NCBI RefSeq assembly: GCF_017873245.1
Contig: NZ_JAGGJY010000024.1
Span: 1-39,634, forward strand
Source of the DNA: Clostridium tertium
Lineage (GTDB): Bacteria > Bacillota > Clostridia > Clostridiales > Clostridiaceae
Reading direction: 5' to 3'
Length of the DNA: 39,634 nt
Position numbers and translations under genes: made by a program. Positions 1-8,723 of the stretch are shown one piece after another. A model generated the notes under the pieces. It was not told the DNA's origin, did no database searches, and saw only the letters and a program-made list of their open reading frames with translations. Position 1 is the stretch's first letter; each line of letters starts with the position of its first letter.

Positions 1-15
1 TATTTCACTTTAAAG

Positions 16-92
16 TGGCGACTCAGAAGGGGCTCGAACCCTCGACCTCCGGCGTGACAGGCCGGCACTCTAACCAACTGAGCTACTGAGCC
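16..92 (-). tRNA. tRNA-Asp (anticodon GTC), copy 1
   Basis: Read on the minus strand, the gene folds as a full cloverleaf. The acceptor arm GGCTCAG pairs with CTGAGTC, the discriminator is G and the CCA end is encoded (16-18). The seven-base anticodon loop is CTGTCAC, giving GTC. It is the last tRNA of the first-listed block and is nearly identical to 280-356. The transcript probably continues past the left edge of the window. Confidence 0.97.
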
Positions 93-100
93 AAAATTTA

Positions 101-176
101 TGGTGGAAACAACAGGGATCGAACCTGTGACCCTCTGCTTGTAAGGCAGATGCTCTCCCAGCTGAGCTATGCTTCC
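101..176 (-). tRNA. tRNA-Val (anticodon TAC), copy 1
   Basis: Minus-strand cloverleaf with acceptor GGAAGCA pairing with TGTTTCC (one G-U), encoded CCA at 101-103, T-loop GTTCGATCC and anticodon loop CTTACAA, giving TAC. The 8-nt spacer to the Asp gene and the 3-nt spacer to the Glu gene imply one precursor RNA cut by RNase P and other nucleases. Confidence 0.97.
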
Positions 177-179
177 ATA

Positions 180-254
180 TGGTGACTCCTAGGGGAATCG
201 AACCCCTGTTACCACCGTGAAAGGGTGGTGTCTTAACCGCTTGACCAAGGAGCC
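180..254 (-). tRNA. tRNA-Glu (anticodon TTC), copy 1
   Basis: Minus-strand cloverleaf with acceptor GGCTCCT pairing with AGGAGTC, discriminator A, encoded CCA (180-182) and anticodon loop CTTTCAC, giving TTC. It differs from the second copy (444-518) at one base (position 235 versus 499), which lies in the D-arm. Confidence 0.97.
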
Positions 255-279
255 AAATAATTTTTATCGCACTTTAAAG

Positions 280-356
280 TGGCGACTCAGAAGGGGCTCG
301 AACCCTCGACCTCCGGCGTGACAGGCCGGCACTCTAACCAACTGAGCTACTGAGCC
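280..356 (-). tRNA. tRNA-Asp (anticodon GTC), copy 2
   Basis: Same sequence and fold as the gene at 16-92, with anticodon loop CTGTCAC and encoded CCA. The spacer just 3' of it contains a 12-base palindrome (270-281) that overlaps the CCA end. This is a possible processing hairpin, also present next to copy 1 in a slightly degenerate form. Confidence 0.97.
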
Positions 357-363
357 AAATTTA

Positions 364-439
364 TGGTGGAAACAACAGGGATCGAACCTGTGACCCTCTG
401 CTTGTAAGGCAGATGCTCTCCCAGCTGAGCTATGCTTCC
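364..439 (-). tRNA. tRNA-Val (anticodon TAC), copy 2
   Basis: Same sequence and fold as 101-176. Anticodon loop CTTACAA and encoded CCA. Second member of the promoter-proximal Glu-Val-Asp block. Confidence 0.97.
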
Positions 440-443
440 ATAA

Positions 444-518
444 TGGTGACTCCTAGGGGAATCGAACCCCTGTTACCACCGTGAAAGGGTGGTGTCTTGA
501 CCGCTTGACCAAGGAGCC
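444..518 (-). tRNA. tRNA-Glu (anticodon TTC), copy 2
   Basis: First gene of the tRNA transcript. Same fold as 180-254 except for one base in the D-arm (499). The promoter lies about 55-80 nt upstream at 573-601, so a short 5' leader of roughly 50 nt has to be removed by RNase P. Confidence 0.97.
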
Positions 519-572
519 ATGTTTCTTTTTGCTTTTGTCAACCGAGCTGTTCTGTCGGCGAGCACATTAACT

Positions 573-601
573 ATAATACATAAATTTTAATATAGTGTCA
601 A
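573..601 (-). promoter_or_regulatory. sigma-A promoter of the tRNA operon
   Basis: On the minus strand TTGACA (601-596) is separated by exactly 17 nt from TATTAT (578-573). The -35 is perfect and the -10 matches 5 of 6. Transcription should begin near 566 and run left into tRNA-Glu. The leader 520-566 is unusually G+C rich for this genome and can form a small CCGA/TCGG hairpin. Confidence 0.85.
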
Positions 602-655
602 CACTTTTTAACAACTTTTTTTTTTATTTTTAAATTACTTTATTTATACGCGCAT

Positions 656-1237
656 TTAAGTCAATAATTTAGTACCTTCATTATCGAACTTTACTACATT
701 TATAACCTTTTCATATCTTAATAAATGGGATTGATTTTCTTTTATTTCTTTTTTTATTTTATTCATTTCAAAATTACAAAATTCTAAAAATTCTTCTTTC
801 TTTATTTCTTCTATATTTATATTATAGTTACTTTTCCTAAAATTTTGTCCACTAGCAATTATCCTTATAGGAATCTTATTATTTATTATACAGATTATCT
901 CCTTTTCCCATATTCCTCTCTTATTTACTGAGTACTTATCCTTTAATAAGTTTATTTCTTCTACACACTCTTTAAATTGATTCTTAAAACTATCAAATAA
1001 TATTTTATAAAATTGTAAAGATATTCCCCTATTTAATTTTATTTTTAGAAAGTCCTTATTATTTATTAAAAATTCATCTACGTCTGATTCTGGAATGAAT
1101 CTCAAATCCTTATTTAAAAATATATTAATTCCCTTAGAGTTAGGATAATTTACTACACATTGATCATAGTTCATTCTTCTTAACTTAAATTCTTTATTAT
1201 AATCTTCATTATCTTCATTAATTACTTTAACTATCAT
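656..1237 (-). CDS. hypothetical protein, 193 aa, no family recognised
   Basis: I do not recognise this protein. It is soluble-looking, highly charged and rich in Lys, Glu, Asn and Ile, with no signal peptide or membrane segment. A mid-protein run rich in Phe, Lys and Glu (about residues 75-105) and a C-terminal stretch (about 145-180) look helical and could form short coiled coils. It is a real gene by its clear ribosome binding site (AGGTG, 6 nt before the ATG) and by a long frame in AT-rich DNA. It stands alone: the tRNA promoter lies just downstream and the next gene upstream is divergent. I see no terminator hairpin between its stop and the tRNA promoter, so read-through into the tRNA operon is possible. 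No function is proposed. Confidence 0.7.
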   Translation of the reverse strand: MIVKVINEDNEDYNKEFKLRRMNYDQCVVNYPNSKGINIFLNKDLRFIPESDVDEFLINNKDFLKIKLNRGISLQFYKILFDSFKNQFKECVEEINLLKDKYSVNKRGIWEKEIICIINNKIPIRIIASGQNFRKSNYNINIEEIKKEEFLEFCNFEMNKIKKEIKENQSHLLRYEKVINVVKFDNEGTKLLT

Positions 1238-1551
1238 AATTTCACCTCATTACTATATCTCATGTAATTTAAGCTAACCGTATTTCATTTATTCCTTATT
1301 TATTTATCTCTTTACTTATTTTATTATTCCATATTTATAAATTTATATTATATATATTTTTTTAATATTACAGTTTTAAAGAACTTATATTATAATGTGT
1401 ATTAACTCATATTTACTGGTTTATATAATAGAATTTATATCTAAACTTAAGAGCTACTAAAAAATTTTACATATATAGAATATTATTATATTAACCAAAA
1501 AATTTATAATATGATAAAATTAAAATTATTAATTTATTAAGGAGATTTATT
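1238..1551. other. AT-rich divergent intergenic region
   Basis: No gene or RNA structure is visible in these 314 bases. The region separates the divergent genes at 656-1237 and 1552-2796 and should hold both promoters. A perfect TATAAT (1505-1510) with a weak TTATTA (1483-1488) could serve the rightward gene, but at this base composition such matches arise easily. Confidence 0.5.
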
Positions 1552-2796
1552 ATGATTCATCATGATTTAATTATAGTTGGTGGTGGTGCTTCTGGCTTAT
1601 CAGCAGCTATTACTGCTAAAGATTTTGGATTGGATGTTGCCATAGTCGAAGGTACTGATAGGATAGGAAAAAAAATATTAACTACAGGAAATGGTCGTTG
1701 TAACATCTCTAATAGAACAATTTCATTTCCTTTCCTTTCCTACCATAGCGAAAATCCTGGCTTTTTTACAAATGTTTTATCAAGTTTTAGTGTAAATGAC
1801 ACTGAAAATTTCTTTTTATCATTAGGACTTCCAATTGTAGAATTAAAAAATGGTAAAATGTATCCTAAATCACTTCAAGCATCTTCAGTTGTAGATATAT
1901 TAAAATTAGCTTTAGAAGATCGAAGTATTCCTTTATACACAGATTGTAAAGTAAAAGATATCCACAAGAAAAATGTTTTTAAGTTATCCACAAGTAACGA
2001 AGAAAATAAGTTATTCACATGTAACAAATTAATTTTAGCTTGTGGAGGAAAATCAGCAGTGAAAACAGGATCTGATGGTTCTGCTTATAACTTAGCAAAA
2101 TCATTTGGGCATTCAATAATTGAAACCATTCCTGGAATAGTTCAATTAAAGTTGAGTTACCCTTATTTAAAATCCATAACAGGAGTAAAATTTGATGGGT
2201 ATGCAACATTATTAGTTGATGGTGATCCCATAAGAAAAGAATTTGGAGAAATTCTCTTTACTGATTACGGAATATCAGGCCCTCCAATTCTTCAAATTTC
2301 AGGTCATGCATCTAAAGCTTTATTAAAGAAAAAAAACATTGAAATTATTGTAGATATGATGCCTAATCAATCATTATCTGAAATAGAAGATTTTATGGAA
2401 AGTCATTTTGCAATGTTTTCTCATAGACCTGTTATAAATTCTTTAATTGGAATAGTAAATAAAAAATTAATTCCAACGTTATTAAAGGAAGCTAAGATAG
2501 AAAATTTACATAAGCCTTGCTATGACTTACAGTGGGATGAGAAGAAAAGACTTATTAACTTATTAAAGAATTGGAAATTTAAATGTATTGATACTAATGG
2601 ATTCAATCAAGCACAAGTTACTATTGGAGGAATAAACACTAAAGAGGTTGATCCAAAAACACTTGAATCTAAGCTAGTTAAAAATTTATATTTTTGTGGA
2701 GAAATACTAGATGTAGATGGCGACTGTGGTGGCTTTAATCTCCATTGGGCTTGGAGTTCAGGCAATTTTGTTTCAAAAAATATAGCTAATTCTTAA
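1552..2796 (+). CDS. NAD(P)/FAD-dependent flavoprotein of the HI0933/BaiN family
   Basis: A 414-residue flavoprotein. The N-terminus carries the Rossmann FAD-binding motif GGGASGLSAA (about residues 10-19), followed by the family signature around GKKILTTGNGRCNISN (about 39-54). The C-terminus has the second FAD contact, ending GGFNLHWAWSSG. Length is normal for the HI0933-like family (PF03486), which includes YhiN, RdsA and the bile-acid dehydrogenase BaiN. Substrate cannot be inferred here, as most members are uncharacterised reductases. The ribosome binding site GGAG lies 8 nt before the ATG. The gene is monocistronic, runs against the replication fork and ends in a shared bidirectional hairpin. 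Family assignment is secure and the physiological role is unknown. Confidence 0.9.
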   Translation: MIHHDLIIVGGGASGLSAAITAKDFGLDVAIVEGTDRIGKKILTTGNGRCNISNRTISFPFLSYHSENPGFFTNVLSSFSVNDTENFFLSLGLPIVELKNGKMYPKSLQASSVVDILKLALEDRSIPLYTDCKVKDIHKKNVFKLSTSNEENKLFTCNKLILACGGKSAVKTGSDGSAYNLAKSFGHSIIETIPGIVQLKLSYPYLKSITGVKFDGYATLLVDGDPIRKEFGEILFTDYGISGPPILQISGHASKALLKKKNIEIIVDMMPNQSLSEIEDFMESHFAMFSHRPVINSLIGIVNKKLIPTLLKEAKIENLHKPCYDLQWDEKKRLINLLKNWKFKCIDTNGFNQAQVTIGGINTKEVDPKTLESKLVKNLYFCGEILDVDGDCGGFNLHWAWSSGNFVSKNIANS

Positions 2797-2802
2797 TATA
2801 AA

Positions 2803-2839
2803 AAAAGGAGTAATAAACAATCAGCTTATTACTCCTTTT
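2803..2839. terminator. bidirectional terminator between convergent genes
   Basis: A perfect 14-bp stem (2803-2816 with 2826-2839) with a 9-nt loop. A runs on the left and T runs on the right let it end both the flavoprotein gene and the convergent thioesterase gene. Confidence 0.85.
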
Positions 2840-2844
2840 ATAAT

Positions 2845-3594
2845 CTAGCACTTATTCCAACGACCAATTAATCTCGTTAATTCTTTTCCATCAACAGTTT
2901 CTATTTTGTGAATAGTAACTATTTCATCTCCCTCTTCTACTCTAACATCTGTAAATACCTTAACTTCTTCGCCATATTTACATTCCTTCTCAAATGTTAC
3001 CTTAACTTCACTTAATACATAATTATTTACAATATCTTCTGGTAATGTCTCAACAGCCCAATCAATGTATTTAGTATTATTTACATGCTTATTAAAATCT
3101 ATATCTGTATATCTTATCTTGAAGTTTCTTTGATACTTATGTTCATCAATCTTTTCTAATCTAGGAAGCTTAAATTCCTCTTTCATATCGCCATCCACAC
3201 CATAAACATTATATTGTTCCTGTGGTATTCTCATCATTCTTCTTTTTTCTAAGTTAACTAATAAAAATATAGCATTAGCAGATACAACTATATTTCCACT
3301 ACTATCTTTAATTTCATAATTCCTCAAAGCATAAAATTTCTTAAACCCTACTGCTTCAGTTTTCACTGATAATTTTTCTCCATACATTGGATGTCTAAAT
3401 ACTTTTACATGATAGTTATAAAATACCCATGTCATATTATTTTCTAGTAAACTTTCCATACCTGAACCAAGCTCTTCTGATTGTTTTGTACCTATATCAG
3501 ATAAAATATTTATTATAGTTGACATTGTACATCTTAAATTGCTATCTACATCATAATAATGCAATTCATATTCCTTACTATAACTTTTCCCCAT
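2845..3594 (-). CDS. acyl-ACP thioesterase (FatA/FatB family)
   Basis: A 249-residue protein of the acyl-ACP thioesterase family (PF01643), which frees fatty acids from acyl carrier protein in the cytoplasm. Two hot-dog domains are visible. The first (about 1-130) begins with a YDVDSNLRCT-like strand. The second (about 150-249) begins IRYTDIDFNKHVNNTKYIDW and contains the conserved Asp, Asn and His that form the catalytic network in this family. The start is supported by AGGAGG about 5 nt before the ATG. It is monocistronic, with a TATAAT about 60 nt upstream and a strong terminator. In anaerobic Firmicutes these enzymes are thought to adjust the fatty acid pool; the chain-length preference cannot be read from the sequence. 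Confidence 0.9.
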   Translation of the reverse strand: MGKSYSKEYELHYYDVDSNLRCTMSTIINILSDIGTKQSEELGSGMESLLENNMTWVFYNYHVKVFRHPMYGEKLSVKTEAVGFKKFYALRNYEIKDSSGNIVVSANAIFLLVNLEKRRMMRIPQEQYNVYGVDGDMKEEFKLPRLEKIDEHKYQRNFKIRYTDIDFNKHVNNTKYIDWAVETLPEDIVNNYVLSEVKVTFEKECKYGEEVKVFTDVRVEEGDEIVTIHKIETVDGKELTRLIGRWNKC

Positions 3595-3716
3595 AATATC
3601 CTCCTAATCCAAACATCAAAACCTTGTATTTCTACAGAGTTGATGTATTATTATAATTATAGCACTTTTTATATAATTTTGAAAAAACTATACTTAAAGA
3701 TTATTATAACTTCATT

Positions 3717-3911
3717 TTAATAGAATCTATTATAATTCAATTCATTGATTAATCTCTCTATATCTATTCCCTTTTTTATGCACATATCTTCTATTGTAAT
3801 TCTACTATTACTACTAAAAATTCCACATCCTATCCCAAAGCTTAATAATATTTGTTCAACTTGAGGATTTTCTTGTATAGCCTCTAATACGGTCATATCT
3901 TTATTTATCAT
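3717..3911 (-). CDS. DUF1858 domain protein, 64 aa
   Basis: A small protein beginning MINKDMTVLEAIQ that matches the DUF1858 fold (a short helical domain, also found at the N-terminus of ScdA/YtfE-type di-iron proteins and of some hybrid-cluster and sulfur-metabolism proteins). The core FGIGCGIF keeps one CG motif and another Cys follows about 17 residues later. Many members have a second Cys next to the core CG. A longer reading from an upstream ATG at 3965 is possible, but the ribosome binding site AGGTGAG sits 4-9 nt before the ATG at 3911, so the short form is chosen. It stands alone between the thioesterase and a membrane protein gene. Function is unknown; redox or metal sensing is only a guess from the family. 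Confidence 0.8.
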   Translation of the reverse strand: MINKDMTVLEAIQENPQVEQILLSFGIGCGIFSSNSRITIEDMCIKKGIDIERLINELNYNRFY

Positions 3912-3986
3912 ATACTCACCTCTACTATGTTTTCTTTTTATAGTATTAGTTTTGTATAAGGTCATTTATACATAATAATACAAATA

Positions 3987-4029
3987 AAAGGCCTATTTAA
4001 CTAAATATAATCTAGTTAAATAAACCTTT
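3987..4029 (-). terminator. terminator of the membrane-protein gene
   Basis: A 17-base arm (3987-4003) pairs with 4013-4029 with two mismatches and a 9-nt loop. On the minus strand it is followed by TTTTATTT. It lies 6 nt past the stop codon of the gene at 4036. Confidence 0.8.
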
Positions 4030-4035
4030 CTCAAT

Positions 4036-4884
4036 TTACATTATAGGATCTATAAAATTTTCTACAATATTACTTCTATCTAATGATAGTATATTTAAAT
4101 AAGATATTGTATATGCTTGAATTGAATATTGTCCTATTATAGCTATTACTATCCCAACTAAAGGTATTACTTGAATGATAGCTAAAACTAATCCAATACC
4201 AATTGTTATTCCAGATATAGCTGCCAATTTCCCTATAGTTGACCAGAAATATCCCTTTTTAAATAGCATAAATGTTTCCCCTATTGCTTCAGTAATAGTT
4301 AAATCCCTTACTATTAGCATTGAAGTAAATAAAGATGTTAATGGTGTCAAAATAACAATTATTGCAATTATTAAAGGAATTAATATTATTAATCCAATTC
4401 CAACAGTTAATAAAGCTAATAGCATTGTTAATAAGGCTATTACTACCACAAATGCAAAAGTCATTAACCAAACTAATATATTTAATCCTAAAATACTCCA
4501 TTTTCTTTTCCAAACATATTTATTGGCAGATCTCCAACTTACTTCATTTCCTTTATTAGCATCATCTAGTATTTTAGTTATAATTCCATTTGCATATAAC
4601 ATCAATACTGATGATATTAATGCTATTAAAATTATAAGAAATATTGTTCCTATTCCTATGAACGGTATTGCTTCATCAAAATAAGAATATGAATACGAGT
4701 ATGAGTATGAAATATTTATTAAGCTTGAAAAAACTATCCCTATGATTACTCCAAATAAAACTACAATTGTAGGAACGATAAATATTCCAATAACCTTTAA
4801 AATTTCTAACACATTATTTTTACATAAATTAAATGCTCTCGATAATATTTCTGAAACTGATAAATGAATTTTCCCCTCTTCCAT
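4036..4884 (-). CDS. multi-pass membrane protein, GPDP-membrane-domain/DUF975-like
   Basis: A 282-residue integral membrane protein. An amphipathic N-terminal stretch (LSVSEILSRAFNLCKNN, about 8-24) precedes roughly six hydrophobic segments (about 30-55, 72-97, 130-150, 152-182, 218-240, 240-262). This layout resembles the glycerophosphodiester phosphodiesterase membrane domain (PF10110) and DUF975-type proteins, which are poorly understood; no catalytic domain is attached. Between the first two segments is a run of five Ser-Tyr dipeptides, encoded by a near-perfect hexanucleotide repeat (about 4684-4713). The AGGAGGTG ribosome binding site fixes the start. It is monocistronic with its own terminator. 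Family placement is tentative. Confidence 0.7.
   Translation of the reverse strand: MEEGKIHLSVSEILSRAFNLCKNNVLEILKVIGIFIVPTIVVLFGVIIGIVFSSLINISYSYSYSYSYFDEAIPFIGIGTIFLIILIALISSVLMLYANGIITKILDDANKGNEVSWRSANKYVWKRKWSILGLNILVWLMTFAFVVVIALLTMLLALLTVGIGLIILIPLIIAIIVILTPLTSLFTSMLIVRDLTITEAIGETFMLFKKGYFWSTIGKLAAISGITIGIGLVLAIIQVIPLVGIVIAIIGQYSIQAYTISYLNILSLDRSNIVENFIDPIM
4684..4713 (-). repeat. Ser-Tyr codon repeat inside the membrane-protein gene
   Basis: On the minus strand the codon pair TCA/TCG/TCT-TAC/TAT occurs five times in a row, encoding (Ser-Tyr)5 in a predicted loop between the first two membrane segments. The unit is 6 bp, so copy-number change would lengthen or shorten the loop without shifting the frame. 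Confidence 0.75.
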
Positions 4885-4994
4885 AAATTCACCTCCTATA
4901 TTTAAATCATATTAACATATATATTAATTTTACCACAATTTATTTACAATATTTATTAAATATATTCTTTTTTATACAATATCATAAATAATTA

Positions 4995-5025
4995 AGGAGA
5001 GTATTATAAAAGTTAATACTCTCCT
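4995..5025 (-). terminator. terminator of purA
   Basis: A perfect 12-bp stem (4995-5006 with 5014-5025) with a 7-nt loop, 7 nt past the purA stop on the minus strand. It is followed by a broken T-rich stretch. Confidence 0.75.
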
Positions 5026-5032
5026 ATATATT

Positions 5033-6322
<1,290 letters not shown>

Positions 6323-6396
6323 TTACATTGCCTCCTTGTTAAAGGACCTATGAGTCCTTCATTAATAAAATTAATTAATATTAATCTCCACATAAC

Positions 6397-6425
6397 ATAT
6401 TATCAAAGCATAAATGAACTTTCAA
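6397..6425 (-). promoter_or_regulatory. probable purA promoter and leader hairpin
   Basis: On the minus strand TTGAAA (6425-6420) is followed after 17 nt by TAATAT (6402-6397). The leader then contains a 6-bp stem with 6-nt loop (6342-6347 with 6354-6359) just upstream of the ribosome binding site. The hairpin has no T tract and is not an obvious attenuator. Confidence 0.45.
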
Positions 6426-6444
6426 CTAATTTGCGAATATTTTT

Positions 6445-6473
6445 TTGCATTAATTTAATATAATTCGTATAAT
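6445..6473 (+). promoter_or_regulatory. probable malic enzyme promoter
   Basis: A perfect TATAAT (6468-6473) sits 17 nt after TTGCAT (6445-6450). Transcription would start near 6480, about 60 nt before the start codon. Confidence 0.5.
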
Positions 6474-6539
6474 GAAGATAGTAATTACTTATATTTTTGA
6501 TTAAAATAAATAATTTATTCTATAAAAAGGAGTATTAAT

Positions 6540-7712
6540 ATGAATATTTATGAGAAATCCCTAAAATATCATGAAAACTTGAGAGGTAAAATTGAAATAA
6601 CATCAAGATGTAAAATATCTAATGAAAATGATTTAAGTTTAGCATATACTCCTGGAGTAGCTGAACCATGTAGAAAAATACATAAAGATCCTAATGATGC
6701 CTATATCTATACAAGAAAATGGAATACTGTTGCAGTAATATCTGATGGAACAGCTGTGCTTGGATTAGGTGACATTGGTCCTTTAGCATCTCTTCCTGTC
6801 ATGGAGGGTAAATCTATATTGTTTAAAGAATTTGGAAATGTAGATGCCTTTCCATTAGTTTTAGATACTAAAGATGTTGATGAAATAGTTGAAACAATTA
6901 TAAGGATATCTAAAGGCCTAGGAGGAATAAATTTAGAAGATATATCTGCTCCTAGATGTTTTGAAATAGAAAAAAGACTTAAAGAAAAATTAGATATACC
7001 TGTTTTTCATGATGATCAACATGGTACAGCTATAGTTGTATTAGCAGGCTTAATAAATTCATTAAAATTAGTTAATAAAGATATTAAAAATATAAAAATT
7101 GTTATAAATGGTGCTGGCTCTGCTGGAACTGCTATATGCAAGTTATTGGTTTCCTTTGGCGCAAAAAATATAATAGTATGCGATAAGTCAGGAATAATTA
7201 GCTCTTATAATCCAAATTTAAATGATTCAATGAAAGAATTAGCCCTAATTACTAACAAAGATAACATAAGTGGCAATTTAAAAGATGCCTTAATTGGTGC
7301 TGATGTATTTATAGGGGTTTCTGCTCCTAACTTAATCACACAAGAAATGGCTAATAGCATGAATTCAGACTCAATAATTTTCGCTATGGCAAATCCTATT
7401 CCAGAAATATTCCCAGATGATGCAAAGGAAGCTGGGGTAAAAATAATAGGTACAGGAAGATCAGACTTTCCAAATCAAGTTAATAATGTATTAGCCTTTC
7501 CTGGGATTTTTAGAGGTGCTTTGGATGTAAGAGCCTCCGATATTAATGAGGAAATGAAAATTTCAGCTGCATATGCTATTGCTAATTCTGTAGATAAGAA
7601 TGATCTGAATTTTGATTTTATATTACCTAAGGCATTTGATTTAAATGTTCAAAAAGCAGTTGCTGAAGCAGTTAGAAAAGCTGCAATTAAAAGTGGGATT
7701 GCTAGAATATAA
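6540..7712 (+). CDS. NAD(P)-dependent malic enzyme
   Basis: A 390-residue, compact bacterial malic enzyme that oxidatively decarboxylates malate to pyruvate and CO2. Visible are the catalytic Tyr in AYTPGVAEPC (Tyr36), the catalytic Lys in MEGKS (Lys91), the metal ligands in FHDDQHGTA (about 157-164) and the Rossmann motif NGAGSAGTA (190-198). It has the short form without the phosphotransacetylase-like extension of MaeB-type enzymes. Cofactor preference was not assigned. AAAAGGAGT precedes the ATG by 6 nt. It is monocistronic, runs head-on to replication and is converged upon by proC, with which it shares a terminator. Confidence 0.95.
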   Translation: MNIYEKSLKYHENLRGKIEITSRCKISNENDLSLAYTPGVAEPCRKIHKDPNDAYIYTRKWNTVAVISDGTAVLGLGDIGPLASLPVMEGKSILFKEFGNVDAFPLVLDTKDVDEIVETIIRISKGLGGINLEDISAPRCFEIEKRLKEKLDIPVFHDDQHGTAIVVLAGLINSLKLVNKDIKNIKIVINGAGSAGTAICKLLVSFGAKNIIVCDKSGIISSYNPNLNDSMKELALITNKDNISGNLKDALIGADVFIGVSAPNLITQEMANSMNSDSIIFAMANPIPEIFPDDAKEAGVKIIGTGRSDFPNQVNNVLAFPGIFRGALDVRASDINEEMKISAAYAIANSVDKNDLNFDFILPKAFDLNVQKAVAEAVRKAAIKSGIARI

Positions 7713-7756
7713 TATTTTATTATTTACTATATAAATTTAGTATTTTTATAATTAAA

Positions 7757-7795
7757 AATAACAAGAGGAGATTTAATAAATCTCCTCTTGTTATT
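7757..7795. terminator. bidirectional terminator, malic enzyme/proC
   Basis: A perfect 17-bp stem (7757-7773 with 7779-7795) and 5-nt loop. Its right arm runs through the proC stop codon (7791-7793), so the same structure closes both convergent genes. Confidence 0.85.
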
Positions 7796-8594
7796 GCATA
7801 TTTTTAGATTTTTCGGCGCACTTTTCCATTGCCTTTATTACTGCATTTCTAAATCCATTACTTTCTAACTCTGTTACAGCTTCTATAGTTGTTCCTCCTG
7901 GAGAACAAACCATATCCTTTAATTCAGCTGGATGCTTACCTGTATCTAAAGCCAATTTTGCCGATCCCAATATACTTTGCTCCGCCATTTTATATGCCTT
8001 ATTTCTTGGTATTCCAAGTTTTACAGCAGCGTCTGCCATAGCTTCTATAAACATAAATACATAAGCTGGAGATGATCCACATAATGCAATAAATCCATCA
8101 AAATACTTTTCTTCTAATATTTCATATTTACCAAAATTTTTAAAAATATTGCATATAAGTCTTAATTCTTCTTTATTTACATTTAAATTAGGACAAATAG
8201 CTGACATTCCCTCACCAACTAAAGCTGGTGTATTTGGCATAGTTTTTACTATTTTATAATCTTTATCTAACCATTCTTCTAAGTCAGATAGATTTATTCC
8301 TGCAGCTATAGATACTATTATAATATCCTTTTTTAAATTTCCTTTTATTTCGTTAATAACCTTTTTATACATATTAGGCTTTATAGCCAAAAATAATATA
8401 TCAGAAAACTTTGCTACCTCTATATTATCTAATGTACATTTTACCTTAAACTCATCTATTATATTACTCTTTGATTCTTCACTTCTTGTTGATACCATAA
8501 TATTATCAATATTTATATAATTTGAACTTATAAGTCCATTAAGCATTGCTTTTCCCATATTTCCACAACCTATAAATCCTATTTTTTTATTCAT
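7791..8594 (-). CDS. proC: pyrroline-5-carboxylate reductase
   Basis: A 267-residue enzyme catalysing the last step of proline synthesis, the NAD(P)H reduction of 1-pyrroline-5-carboxylate. The N-terminal Rossmann motif is GFIGCGNMGKAM (about 5-16 from the chosen start). The C-terminal family signature runs from about ELKDMVCSPGGTT. A GTG 9 nt upstream (8603) is in frame, but it overlaps the ribosome binding site AGAAGGTG, which is ideally spaced for the ATG at 8594; the shorter form is therefore used. It is monocistronic, divergent from the Hsp20-like gene at 8724. Confidence 0.97.
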   Translation of the reverse strand: MNKKIGFIGCGNMGKAMLNGLISSNYINIDNIMVSTRSEESKSNIIDEFKVKCTLDNIEVAKFSDILFLAIKPNMYKKVINEIKGNLKKDIIIVSIAAGINLSDLEEWLDKDYKIVKTMPNTPALVGEGMSAICPNLNVNKEELRLICNIFKNFGKYEILEEKYFDGFIALCGSSPAYVFMFIEAMADAAVKLGIPRNKAYKMAEQSILGSAKLALDTGKHPAELKDMVCSPGGTTIEAVTELESNGFRNAVIKAMEKCAEKSKNMQ

Positions 8595-8723
8595 TACTTT
8601 CACCTTCTCTTTAATTCATTGTAAATAAATTTCTTAATTAATTATTATTTATAAGTTTCACCATTATACTCATAGGATAGCTTTATATTTTAAACATAAA
8701 CTAGCTATAAAGGAGGGATAGTT

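Larger units (their letters stand above)
16..518. repeat. tandem duplication of a Glu-Val-Asp tRNA block
   Basis: Two units of about 264 bp (roughly 16-254 and 280-518) carry the same three tRNAs in the same order. The units differ by single-base changes in the spacers and one substitution inside tRNA-Glu. The near identity of spacers as well as genes points to a recent tandem duplication or ongoing gene conversion. The array may extend beyond the left edge. Confidence 0.9.

Noticed and set aside
536..541. Second TTGACA close to tRNA-Glu as another promoter
   Set aside because: No -10 lies at suitable distance before the tRNA 5' end; it belongs to the transcribed leader.
4175..4684. 169-codon plus-strand frame opposite the membrane protein gene
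   Set aside because: Shadow of a strongly hydrophobic coding region; the minus-strand gene has an excellent ribosome binding site and its own terminator.
6342..6359. Purine riboswitch in the purA leader
   Set aside because: Only a single 6-bp hairpin is present, with no three-way junction or conserved purine-aptamer loops.
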